A stretch of DNA of 64,000 nt, from the NCBI GenBank assembly GCA_017590115.1, contig JAGGNK010006571.1, forward strand, positions 124,001-188,000, in the 5' to 3' direction. A model generated the notes under the pieces. It did no database searches. It worked only from the letters and a program-made list of their open reading frames with translations, and was not told where the DNA came from. Every line of letters starts with the position of its first letter. Positions within the stretch are counted from its first letter, which is position 1. A program made the position numbers and the translations under genes. This DNA comes from Montifringilla adamsi. Lineage: Eukaryota > Chordata > Aves > Passeriformes > Passeridae. This document shows positions 52,380 to 64,000 of the stretch, piece after piece.

Positions 52380-53095
52380 GGAAGCAAAGCATTACTAAAT
52401 GTAGAGGAAGATCAGAGTTAGGAGACATCAAAACTGAATATAACTAAACTAACTGTATAAGTCCATACGACCAGATCAGCATCTAAGTGCACTGGAGGAG
52501 CGAACTGAAGACACTGCAAAATCATTCTCTAGCAAATTTGCAAGGAAACAACCAGCATGGATCAGACAAGGAAAAATCACCTCTTACCAACAAGATTGCC
52601 TTCTTTGAGAAGCAGTGTCAAAATAAAGAAAACAAAGCACTGAAGAATATTTTTAAATGATGAGAGCAGTGCTCACTGTTTTACCTTACCTTTAGCAATA
52701 TCTTTGCCAGTGTTTCCTGTAGTATCCTCAGAGCCCAGCCATTGAGATACTGACTGGATTAACAGTTGATAACAAAAGTGCAAAACTGTCTGAATCGCGA
52801 GGCTTAAAGGGTTGTATTCAGTAGCACAGAATCCAACTGGGCACCAGTGATCAGCCAGTTGAGGACTGATATTTGGGCCAATACCATTTAATGGCTTTAT
52901 TAATAACCCAGGCAATGGGACACAGTACACTGTCAGCAGCTACATAAATTAAAGAATAGTCAGAGAATATGGGAGATCAAAATTCTGGAGAGCCCAAAAT
53001 GCTCTGTTTTTTCAGAGGCACCTCAACAGACCAGGGAAATATGCTGACAAAGCCACATTAAGCACAATAAAGGCCAAGTCCTGCAACTAGAATGA
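52380..53095 (+). mobile_element. Old CR1 LINE, ORF2 (reverse transcriptase) remnant
   Basis: In plus orientation, recognisable CR1 landmarks appear in order. AAACAACCAGCATGGATCAG is followed by CTCTTACCAACAAGATTGCC, TTAAAGGGTTGTATTCAGTA, ATCCAACTGGGCACCAGTGA and TTTGGGCCAATACCATTTAA. Then come CAATGGGACACAGTACACTG and TAAAGGCCAAGTCCTGCAAC. All frames carry stops, so it is inactive. It is interrupted by the 48-base repeat copy at 52610. Both ends are uncertain. Confidence 0.62.
52610..52657. repeat. Separated direct repeat, copy 2
   Basis: Second copy of the 48-base unit at 51718-51765. It lies inside a stretch that otherwise follows CR1 ORF2 order, immediately after ATTGCCTTCTTTGAG. The first copy lies before the recognisable CR1 sequence, which suggests that copy 2 was inserted into the CR1. 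Confidence 0.95.
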
Positions 53096-54371
53096 AATAA
53101 AATCCTAAAAAAATTACTAGAAAAACAGATATGGATATGGACAAAGTATGATTAAAGGATATCCAGAAGTTACATTCTGTCTGGATTTGCATTATGTATT
53201 GGACAAGTTCTCTCACCAAAGGACCTTTAAGAACTTCTTCAAGAAAATCAGGGCACGAGAGAAGGTTCTTCAATGGATAAAGAGGTTAAAAAGTTAGTGG
53301 GTAGGTATATGCTCAATTTTCAGGGGGGAGGATGTGAGTAGTTGAGATACACAGTAATCTACAGCAGAACTCATAAATGCTGAACATATCCTTAGGTGAT
53401 GCAGAAAAGGGAATGAACAGTTATGTGACAGTACTGGCTAAAGTCATCAAGTTATCGAGATAAGCAAACAACTGACTGCATAGAGTTCTAAGAAACCCTT
53501 ATAAATCTGAATGGCTACTTTTCTATATTGAATTTAATTTTCAGTTTTAATAAAACACTAGGAAAAAAATACCTTAAATAGTTAAATTATTTATTTTCAT
53601 GTAATAATTGATGTGTTCTAAACTGAACACTACTATTCAAAAAAAGATCTTGAGTTACAATACTAAAAAAAAAAAATTAAGAATAAATGATAAGAAGTAA
53701 AATTCAATAGAGAACATCCTTGCAGCATGGAACAAATCCATTTACCCCCTTATTCTGAACACTTTTTTGCATTTCAGTCCAACCCATAATTTCAAATTTG
53801 AAAGTAAAACTAGGAAAGATGCATAGAAAGGCGACAAAAGACTTCCAGCTTTTTGTGTTTTCTTTGCAGAGTAGGATTAAATAGACTGATTCCTTAGGCT
53901 AGGAAAAAAGTCATCTGAGGAGAGAGATAATAGACAGTTATACAATTATGAGAAAGGTGCACAGAATATTGTTCACTGATTTTAAACATTGAATTTAAAA
54001 TGTATTCACTGTTCTTTGAATTATAAGGAATATTTAGAGATTTAAACCCCAGAGGTTCTTTATTCCCATGATGAGCTCCAGAACTCTCTTCCATAAAACA
54101 ACAAAGATACAAAAAATGAGTTAAATGTCACAGGGTGAAATTGGTATGAAAACATCCCTCAGGGAAGCGGGGTCTTGATTAAATCTGCCCTGCTGGCAAT
54201 ACGTTATTCTATTTTGTGCTATAAAACCTAATCAAACAGAGAAAATTGCTTAATTATTATTAAAATTTCTGTCACTGAATGGTGTGATTTTGTTCCTGTG
54301 GTTATCCCACTTTGCAAATCCTCTGTGACAGCTTAAGAGCTGACTGGATAAAAACCCACCCAGGACCCTAC

Positions 54372-54467
54372 CTTCACCTCAGGAATCTCCTGGATTCCAA
54401 TGGCTGAGAAAATTTTCAAAGGAACTACCGTTACAAGTTTAGGTTTTTCGCAGGCACCTGCTGCAGC
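54372..54467 (-). other. Unidentified exon-like open stretch (96 bases)
   Basis: On the minus strand, TGCTGTACTGTCTTGTCTGCAG looks like an acceptor at its end (shown here as two motifs, the pyrimidine-leaning tract and TGTCTGCAG). GAGGTGAAG|GTAGGG looks like a donor. Between them are exactly 32 open codons (phase 0 at both ends) reading AAAGACEKPKLVTVVP and LKIFSAIGIQEIPEVK. The surrounding frame stays open from 54689 to 54333. I do not recognise the peptide and it is not part of the known semaphorin 5A fold. It could be a chance stretch, a decayed repeat or a rarely used cassette exon. Confidence 0.2.
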
Positions 54468-55419
54468 CTGCAGACAAGACAGTACAGCAGGTATGGTCTG
54501 ATACAACCTTCTAATTGTAACTCCAATTAGAGGGACATCACCCACTATTTTTCCTAATTTACTAAAAATTAGCAATAAATGTTCATCAAAATTATATATT
54601 TTGATGCACTTTAAAATTAATTTATGCAAAAATGAAACGAAAATCAAGCAGCATTTATAATTAATATCATTAAAGTTATTCCATAGCAAGGGAAATTATA
54701 GGAAATGCTTATAAAATATGGACCAAGTCTAGGGTTTTTTTCAAAGTAAAATAATAAAATCAAGAATCAAAATCCTGCCTTAAGCCTAAACTCCACCCAA
54801 AATGCATTCTGTTTTTATGATAACATCCACACTGCCTTTTCTTCACTCATGTTATTTATTTTACACTGAAAGCACTTTTCCAGTGACTTATGTCCTGTTC
54901 TGTTCTAGGCAGGTTGCAAGTCAGCATTCACAGTCTTTCTACCTGAATCTGAGTATATGTTTCTACCTATGTTACCCCCACTTCTGAGTATTTCTTGCTA
55001 CAGAAATTTCCCTTGTGCAAGATTTTGCATGTTCTGCACATATTTTTTTGCAAGATTGCTTTTCCTGATTCAAAGCAGAGGGAAGAACTTCTAGAGATTG
55101 TTCTGTGTCCTGTCTGATAAATGAAAGCCCTGTTTTCCTGTTGCCTGGCTACGCTCTGTGTCCATGATGGTGCCAGTGCAACAAACACATTCTTGCTATC
55201 AACATTGGCCTTTTTTAGTTTGCCACTCCTGCTAGGAGAAGTCAGGGAAATGTAATACACATCCACTGCTGACATTTAGATCTGGTTGGAACAGACTCTT
55301 GTTTGCAGCCCAGGGAGAAGAAAGGCCAAGGGAAAGATGCACTGGATGCTGCCCCTAAGGACAAAAGAAAAGATAGGAGTGAAAGAAGAGATTAGACTTT
55401 CCCATGGGTCTCAGGGGCC

Positions 55420-55730
55420 AGAGATTCATGAAGCCTGGTCTTACAAGCAAAACCTGAGGTAAAGGCAGCACTGAGTGCCTTGGCCTTTTCCATGTAATTT
55501 TTTACCAGTTCTCTGTGCCCATTCAGCAGTGGGACCACATTTGCCCCAGTCTCTATTTTGCTGCTGAGGTGCTTGTAGAATCCTTTGTTGCTCTTAGCAT
55601 CCCCTCCTAGGTGTAACTCAAGGTCAGTCTTGGCTCTCCTAAGTCAATCCCTGAATGATCAACTACTCCACACTTCTCCTGGGTCACCAGCCCCATCTTT
55701 CTTCTTTTTTAGAATCATTTTTATGTCTTT
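55420..55730 (-). mobile_element. CR1 LINE ORF2 fragment
   Basis: On the plus strand GGTCTTACAAGCAAAACCTG, AGGCAGCACTGAGTGCCTTG, GCCTTTTCCATGTAATTTTT and GCTGAGGTGCTTGTAGAATC follow the reversed CR1 ORF2 pattern, in the endonuclease to reverse transcriptase region. It is inactive and diverged, points to the minus strand, and lies next to an LTR-like segment in the opposite orientation. Confidence 0.6.
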
Positions 55731-55904
55731 TGAGTTCAGTTAGGAGCAGCTTGCTCCTTTCATGCTCTTCCATGCACATCCATTTATACTTGCCATTTTC
55801 AGTTGATTCATCATAAAAATCCAGGTACACTACATTTGGGGACTAACCCAGGACAGGGGTAATTTTTTTTGCTGTAGATGGGAAGAGACATGGAGGTTAT
55901 TTTA

Positions 55905-56270
55905 TACCACATCAGTCATAGTCAGGGGTGGGGGACAGGGACTCTCTTCCAGGCAGAGAGGAGTCCTCACGGTCAAGAAAATGTGGTGAAGGGAGCAGTC
56001 TGGTATTGTCCATTTTTGGGGGGTTTATTTGTGTGAGTCAGATCTTTTTTTATACCCTCTGTCATTACTATTGTTGCTGACACAGCTTGGTTTCTTATTG
56101 CATTGCTGTTTCCAGTAAAATGTCATTTCAACCTGTGATCTCCAATTCTCAACTTCATCCTGCCACAGTGGGAAGGGGGAGGAGAAAACTGGGAAGCAAG
56201 AGCAGCACATGGTTTGGGGAGTCTTGTGGGGGCACTGAATTGGGAGGTACCATTCCTAAACCATGACATT
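55905..56270 (+). mobile_element. Probable avian ERV LTR fragment
   Basis: The end region TTTCCAGTAAAATGTCATTT, CAACCTGTGATCTCCAATTC, ATCCTGCCACAGTGGGAAGG and ACCATTCCTAAACCATGACA resembles the R-U5 end of a bird LTR, which normally has AATAAA-type sequence, a CCCACTG.GGG box and a terminal TAAACCA.GACA. Orientation is plus. The polyadenylation signal is degraded (AGTAAA). The 5' boundary is a guess, and no retroviral genes follow. Confidence 0.5.
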
Positions 56271-59200
56271 GGCAGGGAAGAAAAAAAAAAGCTATTTCAA
56301 ATTAGCAATGAAGGCTTTGGGTTTCAGCATTCACTTTCTGGTGCTCGAGTACTTTGGCACTCCAATGACTGCACTGAAGTGCCATCCACCTGCCTCCACT
56401 TCTACAGCACCAGTCCAGGAATCACATTGCTCTGTTGTTTCTGCTTTGTCCTCATCCCAGGCAATAAACAGGTTCATTGCCTCAAGGAACTAGCTATGGA
56501 CCTGTCAAACAGAAGCATCATTCTACCTGTAGCAGGGACTTTATTTTAGAGTGAAATTGATCCTGATTTTCTCACAAAGAATAATGAAATTAACATCCTA
56601 TATTTTGAAGCACCCTCCAAACAAAAAAGGAAAGAATTTCTTTCTGAGGTACATTTTGGAACCCAAAATTCTACACGAATTTCTATTCTATTCTAGAAGG
56701 AAAAAATCAAATACTTTATTCAAGAAATTTTAAAATATGCTGAAATTTTATTAAATAATCCCAGATTCTCTTGCATTGCTTACTACAGCTCACTTAGATA
56801 CAGAATTCACCTTTTTGTCATCATCAAAATTCTCATCTAGCCTAAAAAATTATCAGGCTGTAGTCTCCAGCTAGTTTTAAACCTTCCTATAATTGTCCTT
56901 CAATGATTTCTCCCAGTCTTCTAATTGTCTCCTCCCTACCCTGAAGGTGCGGTGACCATCATGTTTAAGAAAACGCCACAATTTTCAGAAAGCTTCTTTT
57001 TATACAGAATGTATGCCCAAGTGTTTGCCAATGACAAAACAAGTGCAAAACCAGAGAAGAGCAAGTAACAGAAGTCATAGACCTATTCCAGATTAAAAAT
57101 AAAGGGGTTGATTAGTGGAAAGTGTCCCTTATCAGTCTCCAGTAAAGCAGGGAATGATTTATCCTTTTCATGGCTAAGCCCCAGAACGGAAACCCTTCTG
57201 AAAATATTGAAGATCTGCTAGTCTAAAGCCAGACAGACAATTGGGAAACTACAGACAGCTCAGAGTCAGCAAGTACCATCAGGCAAGAAAGGAGACATAT
57301 AGATTAAGAGATCCCACGGGAATCCAGATAATTCACAACTGGAAATTAGCTGGAGAAAAAGAAACAAGCAAGTAATTACAGAGACAAACTGAAGTTACAA
57401 TTAGAATTGACTAATGAATAAATTCCTTTTTACTGTTTTAAGCCTTTACTCTGCCTTGTAGGTTTAGGAATAGGGTAAAACAAGCATTTCATTTTGCTGT
57501 TTCTGAATATTCACCTATCTTGTTAGTCTTTCATTCCCAATAAAGATTACCTAATACCAAACAGAGGTAGGATTTCTCATTGGCCCAAAGAGCAAACACC
57601 AGTGTTTGGTCACCAGGATGCCAGGAAGAAATGCTGCAATTGTCACCAAGGGAAAGCTGAGGGAGAGAGACTCTGAAGGAGACTGAAAGAGATATTAATC
57701 ACAATTTTGTCCTGTGCTTATTAGGCTGGTTGGAACACGCCTACTGGTTTTATAACATAGGCAGGTTCTTTCCCTTTTTATTTCTTTAACAACATTACCC
57801 CAAATCACATTGTATGGCATTGTTAGTAATGTCAGTGTAAAATATGACAACAAGATTTACCTAAAATTGGACAAATAACTACTTGCTGAAGTAAGTATCA
57901 AAAAACCCAAAGCATGGCTAAGTATCTCAGCTGGAGAAACTACACTTGATGAGTTTTTCCTATATGAATAAGCATACATAAATAAAAAATCCTGTCGCTC
58001 TTATTCTGCTCATCAGTAGCTCTGCACATCTGATACAGTTATGCATTATTGAGATGCTTTGAGTCTCATATGAGTACTGTTTTATACTGCAATAGTTTCA
58101 GGTTTCCAGCTGAGATGCTCAAGAAGCACTGGCAATTCTGAAATATAGCCAAGTTATTAAAATTTAGTCACAAACTATGTAACATGGCATTTCCATTTTG
58201 AATTTTTTATTTATTTCCTTTTTTAATGTATTTTTTTATGTTGGCTTTTGGCCTCAGCCAAGTTACTAATTGCTTTCCAATAGAGATCTTGTATTACTGG
58301 AAGCCAGAATGCAGATTTAAAGAGAGAAATATGTGGCTGTGATCAAGCCAGTGTTTCTCACCAGATCACTCTGGACTAATTTATTAGTGGACAAAAAATC
58401 TGTCAGAGAGATCCTTGAAATTAAACTAGTAGGGCTTAAATGAGGTTAGTGACAGTCAGAGCTCCACTCAAACTTCTAGGTACAGGAGGAAGACACACAC
58501 AGTTTCAAGTTCTGCCAACAAAAATGACAGAGGACTACCTGCAACTGTTTTTTTTAAAGTATAAAACTACTTTCCTAGGTGTCTATCCAGCCTCTGGATA
58601 GGTGCTAGGTGTTCAACATAAAATATTGAGGCATGGTGTAACTTCAGACATAAAACAGCACCTTATCTAATGGCCAGTGTATGAAAATACAATTTGAAAG
58701 ACACTGCTTCAACATTGCAGCATGGGGAGCAGATGGGAATTAATCCAAAAAAATGCAGGAGACCAGGTGAAAATTACAGGCCTATTTTGAAAATAAGTGT
58801 GATACTGTGTAAAATAAATGTAAATAAGTGTAAATGAAGTGACTTTCCTCATTTATTTTTCTTTAGCACATTCAAAACCATGATTTGATCTTCCCACAGT
58901 TGTGTATTTATAAAACCTCTCACTATCAATAGCATAATAGTTCATTAGCATAATAGGTGCATGGTATTTTGACAATCTCCAAGTTCATGCAATTCCACAG
59001 AATACAACTCTCATGATGAAAAGTGTCATGCATAGAAAATTTCTTAATTTGACAGTGAGATTTGGGAAAGTTGAATAAGAGCCCTGTGTCAATATCAGCA
59101 CTCCACTGCAAAACTACCCATCATTGTCAATCTCCCTATTAAGAGAACCTTTTTCTCTACTGGACCCAGAAGCTTTATTTGGAGTTGTGTTTACTTTCTA

Positions 59201-59869
59201 ATTTTACTTTTTTTTTTTTTTTTAAATTTCCTTTCCCCTCCTCTACATTCTTGAGAATGCAATGTCCAAGTTTTAATGCTGAAATTTCCAAGGGTACTTT
59301 ACCAACTTCAGTTTGAATGAAGATGTAGAGAGAACAGATTTATAAATTCGGAGCATAGATTTTCAATTGAAGTAACTCTGTTTGAAAAGAAACTAGCTAC
59401 TTTAATAACATTTTTCACTCCAGCTGCATTCAGTGACATAGATTAGACAAAATGGCAGAGGCAAAAATGCCTTCAAGGAGATAAGATTTAAGAGGAAAAG
59501 TGATAGTATGGGTTTGGAGTCATAGTAAAGAAAAAACCAATGCTATTTATTCTCCCCAGAGCTCTAAATTGTCATAGCCTTTGGCATTTCAGGCTGTGCT
59601 GGGATCTCTAGCAACAGCACTGTAAAAGAGCAGCTAAAAGGCACAGAAGTTCTGCCATACTGCTTCTTTCCAAGATGTCCCCATCCCTACTAGTAGCAGC
59701 TCAGAAATTCAGATTCTAGTCATATATTTAATTTTAAAAGAGTAAGTTTTCTTAAGAGCCTTTAGATTTTTCTGAGTTTTTTGTTTGATTGGTTTTCTTT
59801 ACCAGCATGTGCATTTTACCTATTACTCATAAATAAATCACAGCTCTCTCCCCTTTCTTTTTTCAATAA

Positions 59870-59968
59870 ATAGAAACAAACAGATCTCTTTTTTTTCTTT
59901 TTTTTTACTTTTTTTACCTTTACTTTCTTTACCTTTTTCACTTTTATATTTTTTACCTTTTAGGAAGA
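59870..59968. repeat. Pyrimidine-rich tract with TTTACC units
   Basis: A T-rich run contains irregular TTTACC/TTTAC units and ends TTTTAGG. It resembles a splice acceptor on the plus strand, but no plus-strand exon follows. Confidence 0.8.
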
Positions 59969-62697
59969 TTAATCAAAATAAGTGGTTTTATTTGTTCTGG
60001 CTTAAAAGGCTGAGTTCATTCCTAGTAATAAGTTGCAAGCTGAAAGGTGGGTTCCCCTCTCTACTCCCAGTTCTGCCCTTCAGTGCTCCCCTTAAGCCCA
60101 AAATGTTCTTGCTTTACTCTCAAATTCCTGGCTCCTCTGTGCCATCACATCTGCACGGTACTACAGCAGCCTGCTTACCTCACTTAAAATGGCCTAAAAA
60201 CATTCACTTTTTTCCTTGTAGACCAGAAAGGTAAGAGTGATGAGTGGGAGAGGAAGGCAATGCTCAGCCACAAACAGAGCATGAGTATATGTAGGAATGC
60301 TGACATGCCCAATTAAACCAGGTCATGTTGCCAATGTGAGCGTCTTTGCCCCTTAGGGATCTGTCAGAGCAACACTACTATCACTCTCAACCCCATGAGG
60401 AGTTTTATTTCCTAATTCATCAGAAAAAATTTGGTGATCTTTTAAAGAAAGTTCCTAGGCCTGAGGAAAATATGAGGCTCAGGCGCTCAAAATTAAGAAA
60501 ATAATGTTTAGATGGATGCAGCCTCAACAAAACAGGAAAGTACTCAGCATTTGGAGCACTACTTGTTCACTAGCTAACAACAGATTTAGGATTTTATCTG
60601 TGAATCTGAAAATGTCAAATGATAAGTCAAAGGAATCCAACATAAGGCTGTTTTTTGTATGCCACTCTGGCAACAGAATATCCAGACTTCTTGATCCTGC
60701 AGCAATAAAGCCTCTTTTGACACAAATGTGAATTTTGCCCAAGTCAGGATTACATGCTCAAACCTTCAGTATATCATGAAAGACTGAAGTTTGTGAAAAA
60801 GATCAGTACACTTTTTTATCCTCAAGTTAACCTTTCATACGTTGCAAGTTTTTTGAGTGAACAGTGGAAAGGAGAGAAGGCAGTGGCATGTGGCAGCTCC
60901 TGAAAGGCTATCCAGCTTTGAATAAAAAGTCTAACATTTGAGCACTATCATCACCATTCCTCTAATCTTTGCCATGCACACTGTCAGGGTATTATAGTTT
61001 TCAGATAGGAGAACAGAGAAATTGTCTCTGGACTACAATATCTAGGGAGCCATAAATTCCCCATTTATTGAAGTTAAAAAGGTATATGGGACATCACATT
61101 TTCTGATTCAAACCTTCAGAATTTAAACTTGAAACCAAGCTGTCTGAACACTGTATCACTTGTTATAAGAGGTGCAGCTGATAATTCAGCTTGATGTACC
61201 TGTATGCCACCATTCTATTAAATAAATGGCCTAGAACCTGAGCAGGAAGATTTCATTAGCAACCTTGAAGCAATAATGGGTGCCCCTCTACAGCTTCTTG
61301 CACACAAGAGATGTTGAACAAGTGAGAAGGACAGACCTACAGTAAAAACACTAACAAATAAATCTGCAGATTTCTATGGCAAGTTTGCTCCTGTCAGCAT
61401 ACACTGCAGGGCACTCACACTAATTTCACAAGTTTTGTTAAGGTTTGGACTCAGCGCTCTGTGAAATCTTCTCACTAATGGTTTCAACTTCGCCACACAT
61501 TCAAACACTGGGAAGATCTTACTGCATTGTAAGAAGAGAAACATTCAGCCCAGGTAGACACTAGACATCATTAAATCAGTGAAAGAGGGTTTCTCTAACG
61601 AAATTTTCTTTTCTAATTTTAGACATTAGAAATGCTTAGTAATTGAACAGAAATATTAAGCCTTGAAACATACAAAGAAGAATGTTAGAAATAGATAAAT
61701 ATCACCTATGTTGCTTCATTATTAAGTTTACATGTAAATCTGTGTTGAGAAACCCTGCAAGATTAATTTAAGCATCTGATGTCACTTTTTTAAAAAAAAT
61801 AAAAACCAGGTTTTAAATGTGAAGTTTGCATTTTGAATTAATAAATTTGAATCTAAATTGAGGCATATGTATTGTATAGAAATTTTGTATATTTCCCCTC
61901 TAATTCTCTGTTTCCCCTATAAGCAAAAGTAGCAAAGGGTCACAGATTTAATGCAGTTTCTGGTCCATGCTGTATGGACTTCTGATATTATCACCTTGTT
62001 GGTACAATAATTACTCTGGTTAACTCTATTCTCCCTCCACTTCCCTCCACGCAAATATAAATCCTAAGGACACAGTGCAGCTTCTCATTAAATAATGCCA
62101 GTAAGGGTTTTTAAATGTGCATGTTGGGAAGCTCTGTAGGCACAGCAACTTTTTATTTTCACAACTTGTTTTTAACATAACTAATTTGGTAAAAAACTAC
62201 AGTCTAGCTCACTTTTGACACTGTACTTTCATAGTAGCTTCTGGCCACGTACTTTTAATGCAAACTGTCTGCTCTCCTTTAATATTTTTACAACTTGTCT
62301 CTTTTCTGTTTAAAATACACTTGCTGCTCTCCTCTGCTCCATGTTATGACATCTGTTAACAACAACATGGCTCTCAATTTGTCAAAAAAGAAATCTTATT
62401 ACAGAGTCTCATCTAGAACCAGTACAGCAAGTAATATTATCATCTTCTCAGTATTACATTTTCCTTCATCTATTTAAGAGTTAAGCTTCTGAGACCTCTG
62501 CTTGCTTCCTAAGCCCAAAAAAATGTCCTCTGTGCTTGACTGAAGTCCTGACTATGGTCTCAGAATTTAAAATGGCAAAAGTAGACCTAGAAGAATAGTT
62601 CAGTCTTATACCACAAGAACATATGGAAGCCAAGAATCATTCTGCAGAGAAATTCAAGAAGAGAGATTGTTGCATATTTTAATTTTTTTAAAGTAAT

Positions 62698-62745
62698 AGC
62701 AATTATTATTATTATCATCAATATTTTCTTTATCATTATTGAGTT
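62698..62745. repeat. Degenerate (ATT)n microsatellite
   Basis: ATT units interrupted by ATC and other changes. Low complexity, intronic. Confidence 0.85.
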
Positions 62746-64000
62746 TATGAATTTGAGAAAGAAATATTAAGACTATATTAAAAGACTGTAAGACTAAAAG
62801 ACTATATTGACTGTGATATCAAAAAGGCCTGTACTAGCAAGAGTGACAAGCATTCCAGAAATATCATTAGAGGATTTGGACTTTACACCTGGAAAAATAA
62901 GAACTTACAACAGACAAAATTTCTAGAGACACTAAGCATTTAGGCTTGCCACTGACTTATGTGAGGAGGATGTGTCCATGTGAACATGCAATGTTATATG
63001 ACTTTTTTTCTAAAATGTAATTGCTATCCGTGGGGACTGCAGAAAAGCTTCTGTTCAAAGAAGTATTGATCCTCAGCTCCTGCAAAATAATGCTAAGAGC
63101 CTCTTGAAAGAAGAAAAAGTGCTGAAAAATTTATTGTCATTAGGTAGATAATAATGCTTATGAAGACATAAATAGCTATGCCTATTAATAGCAGAAACCT
63201 ACTCTGAGCATTAATCAGTTTATAAATCAAATACTTCTGTGTAATAAGATCCCCATCTGTTCTTCAATGAAAGAGCAACCTCAGATATGCTTTGTCTACC
63301 ACCAAGATTATTCATCAGATTTCCAACCAGTCAGCTCATTTTTATAAGCTATTTTCAGGATTCTCTGAGTATTACCAAGCATATAATTCAATCTGATAGA
63401 TTGTTGGTGTGGCAATAAGGCATAAGAAGGGAAGAATATATCCTAGATATAGTCTGTAGGGGTGGCATTTTTGTTTGCTTTCCTTTCCAAGAGCTTTGCA
63501 GAGAGGTTGCACTGCATAATGCATACTCAGAAGACAAAAGGGACACATTTCTGCTCTCTGAGTCATTTCTTCAAGAAGAAGCCTACTTTAGCAGTCCAGC
63601 TGTCCTAGTGTTCATGACAGCAGCAACATCAGAACTTACATAAGAAACCAAACATTCTCCCTGTGAGGACCTTGCTTTCCACTGTCCAGAAGAGTTAAAC
63701 ACTCTTCATGATCTCAAGCACATTATGGATGTCTCTACTAATCCAGCAGGTGACAAATACAAAAGAAGTTATTCCACTTCTCTAAAAATTGCTGTAAATA
63801 CTTGTTATAGTCTATTTACTTTCAAGACAAAAACCCATAGATTTAGATAACCTTTTTTTGATGTGACTTATACCAAATATGCTCTGACTGGTCTGAAGAC
63901 TTGCAGAATTTGCTTCTGTGTTCCTCTTCTAGAAATAAAATAGGAGTGAAAACAAACTCCTAGTAGGAAAAGAGCCTCAACCAATATTCCCGTGGATGTT

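Larger units (their letters stand above)
1..64000 (-). other. SEMA5A: SEMA5A gene body, internal portion
   Basis: The whole window appears to lie inside one minus-strand gene, semaphorin 5A. Six exons read in order from high to low coordinates, all with GT-AG junctions and matching phases (0/0, 0/0, 0/1, 1/2, 2/0, 0/1), and none has an internal stop. The joined product covers only the middle of the sema domain. The paralogue SEMA5B was considered, but stretches such as SSYDIGNFTYFFFRENAVEH and CGTMDQGLYVNLTERNLQDA fit my memory of SEMA5A much better. Family knowledge: SEMA5A is a type I membrane protein with a sema domain, PSI, seven thrombospondin type-1 repeats and a short cytoplasmic tail. 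It guides axons in both attractive and repulsive ways; plexin-B3 and plexin-A proteins, and proteoglycans, have been described as partners. Neither the promoter nor the 3' end is present. Confidence 0.95.
37532..64000 (-). other. SEMA5A intron, partial (more than 26.4 kb)
   Basis: All sequence to the right of the 63-base exon. I looked on the minus strand for the preceding sema exon (NYLFRLQLEDLSLIQ-like) and for the start of the gene and found neither, so this is read as one long intron. It holds CR1 and LTR fragments, simple repeats, the separated 40-base repeat and one exon-like open stretch (54372-54467), each noted separately. A short missed exon cannot be excluded by eye. Confidence 0.8.

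Overview
The window is non-coding-rich vertebrate DNA, almost certainly from a bird. It is AT-rich, and the recognisable interspersed repeats are CR1 LINE fragments and avian-type endogenous retrovirus LTR pieces, with no Alu, L1 or B1-like sequence. There is no bacterial-style gene packing; most open frames are short and show no family resemblance.

The only gene I can support is SEMA5A (semaphorin 5A, a transmembrane axon-guidance protein), on the minus strand. The window lies wholly inside it. Six consecutive exons fall between 10064 and 37531: 37469-37531, 31561-31659, 30207-30420, 17046-17331, 13627-13762 and 10064-10268, in transcript order. Every junction is GT-AG and the phases join without a break, giving 1003 coding bases (334 codons plus one base). 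They encode the middle of the sema beta-propeller, roughly residues 91-425 of the human protein as I remember it. The signal peptide and start of the sema domain must lie beyond 64000. The rest of the propeller, PSI domain, thrombospondin type-1 repeats, membrane segment and tail must lie before position 1.

Layout: 1-10063 is intron with two CR1 copies in tandem (about 6160-7140 and 7163-7835). 10064-17331 holds three exons with introns of about 3.3 kb; one intron contains a near-perfect 39-base hairpin. 17332-30206 is a 12.9-kb intron with two LTR-derived pieces and a CR1 tail. 30207-31659 has two exons 1.1 kb apart. 31660-37468 is intron with a long A tract and an exact 37-bp tandem duplication. 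37532-64000 is at least 26.4 kb of one intron, with CR1 and LTR fragments, a 40-base exact repeat separated by 892 bases, and an exon-like 96-base open stretch that I cannot identify.

I did not find a novel biological system. The items most worth checking are the telomere-like (TTAGGG)2 sequence inside a coding exon, the intronic hairpin, the separated 40-base repeat and the possible cassette exon at 54372-54467. No tRNA, rRNA, CRISPR array, promoter or CpG island was recognised.
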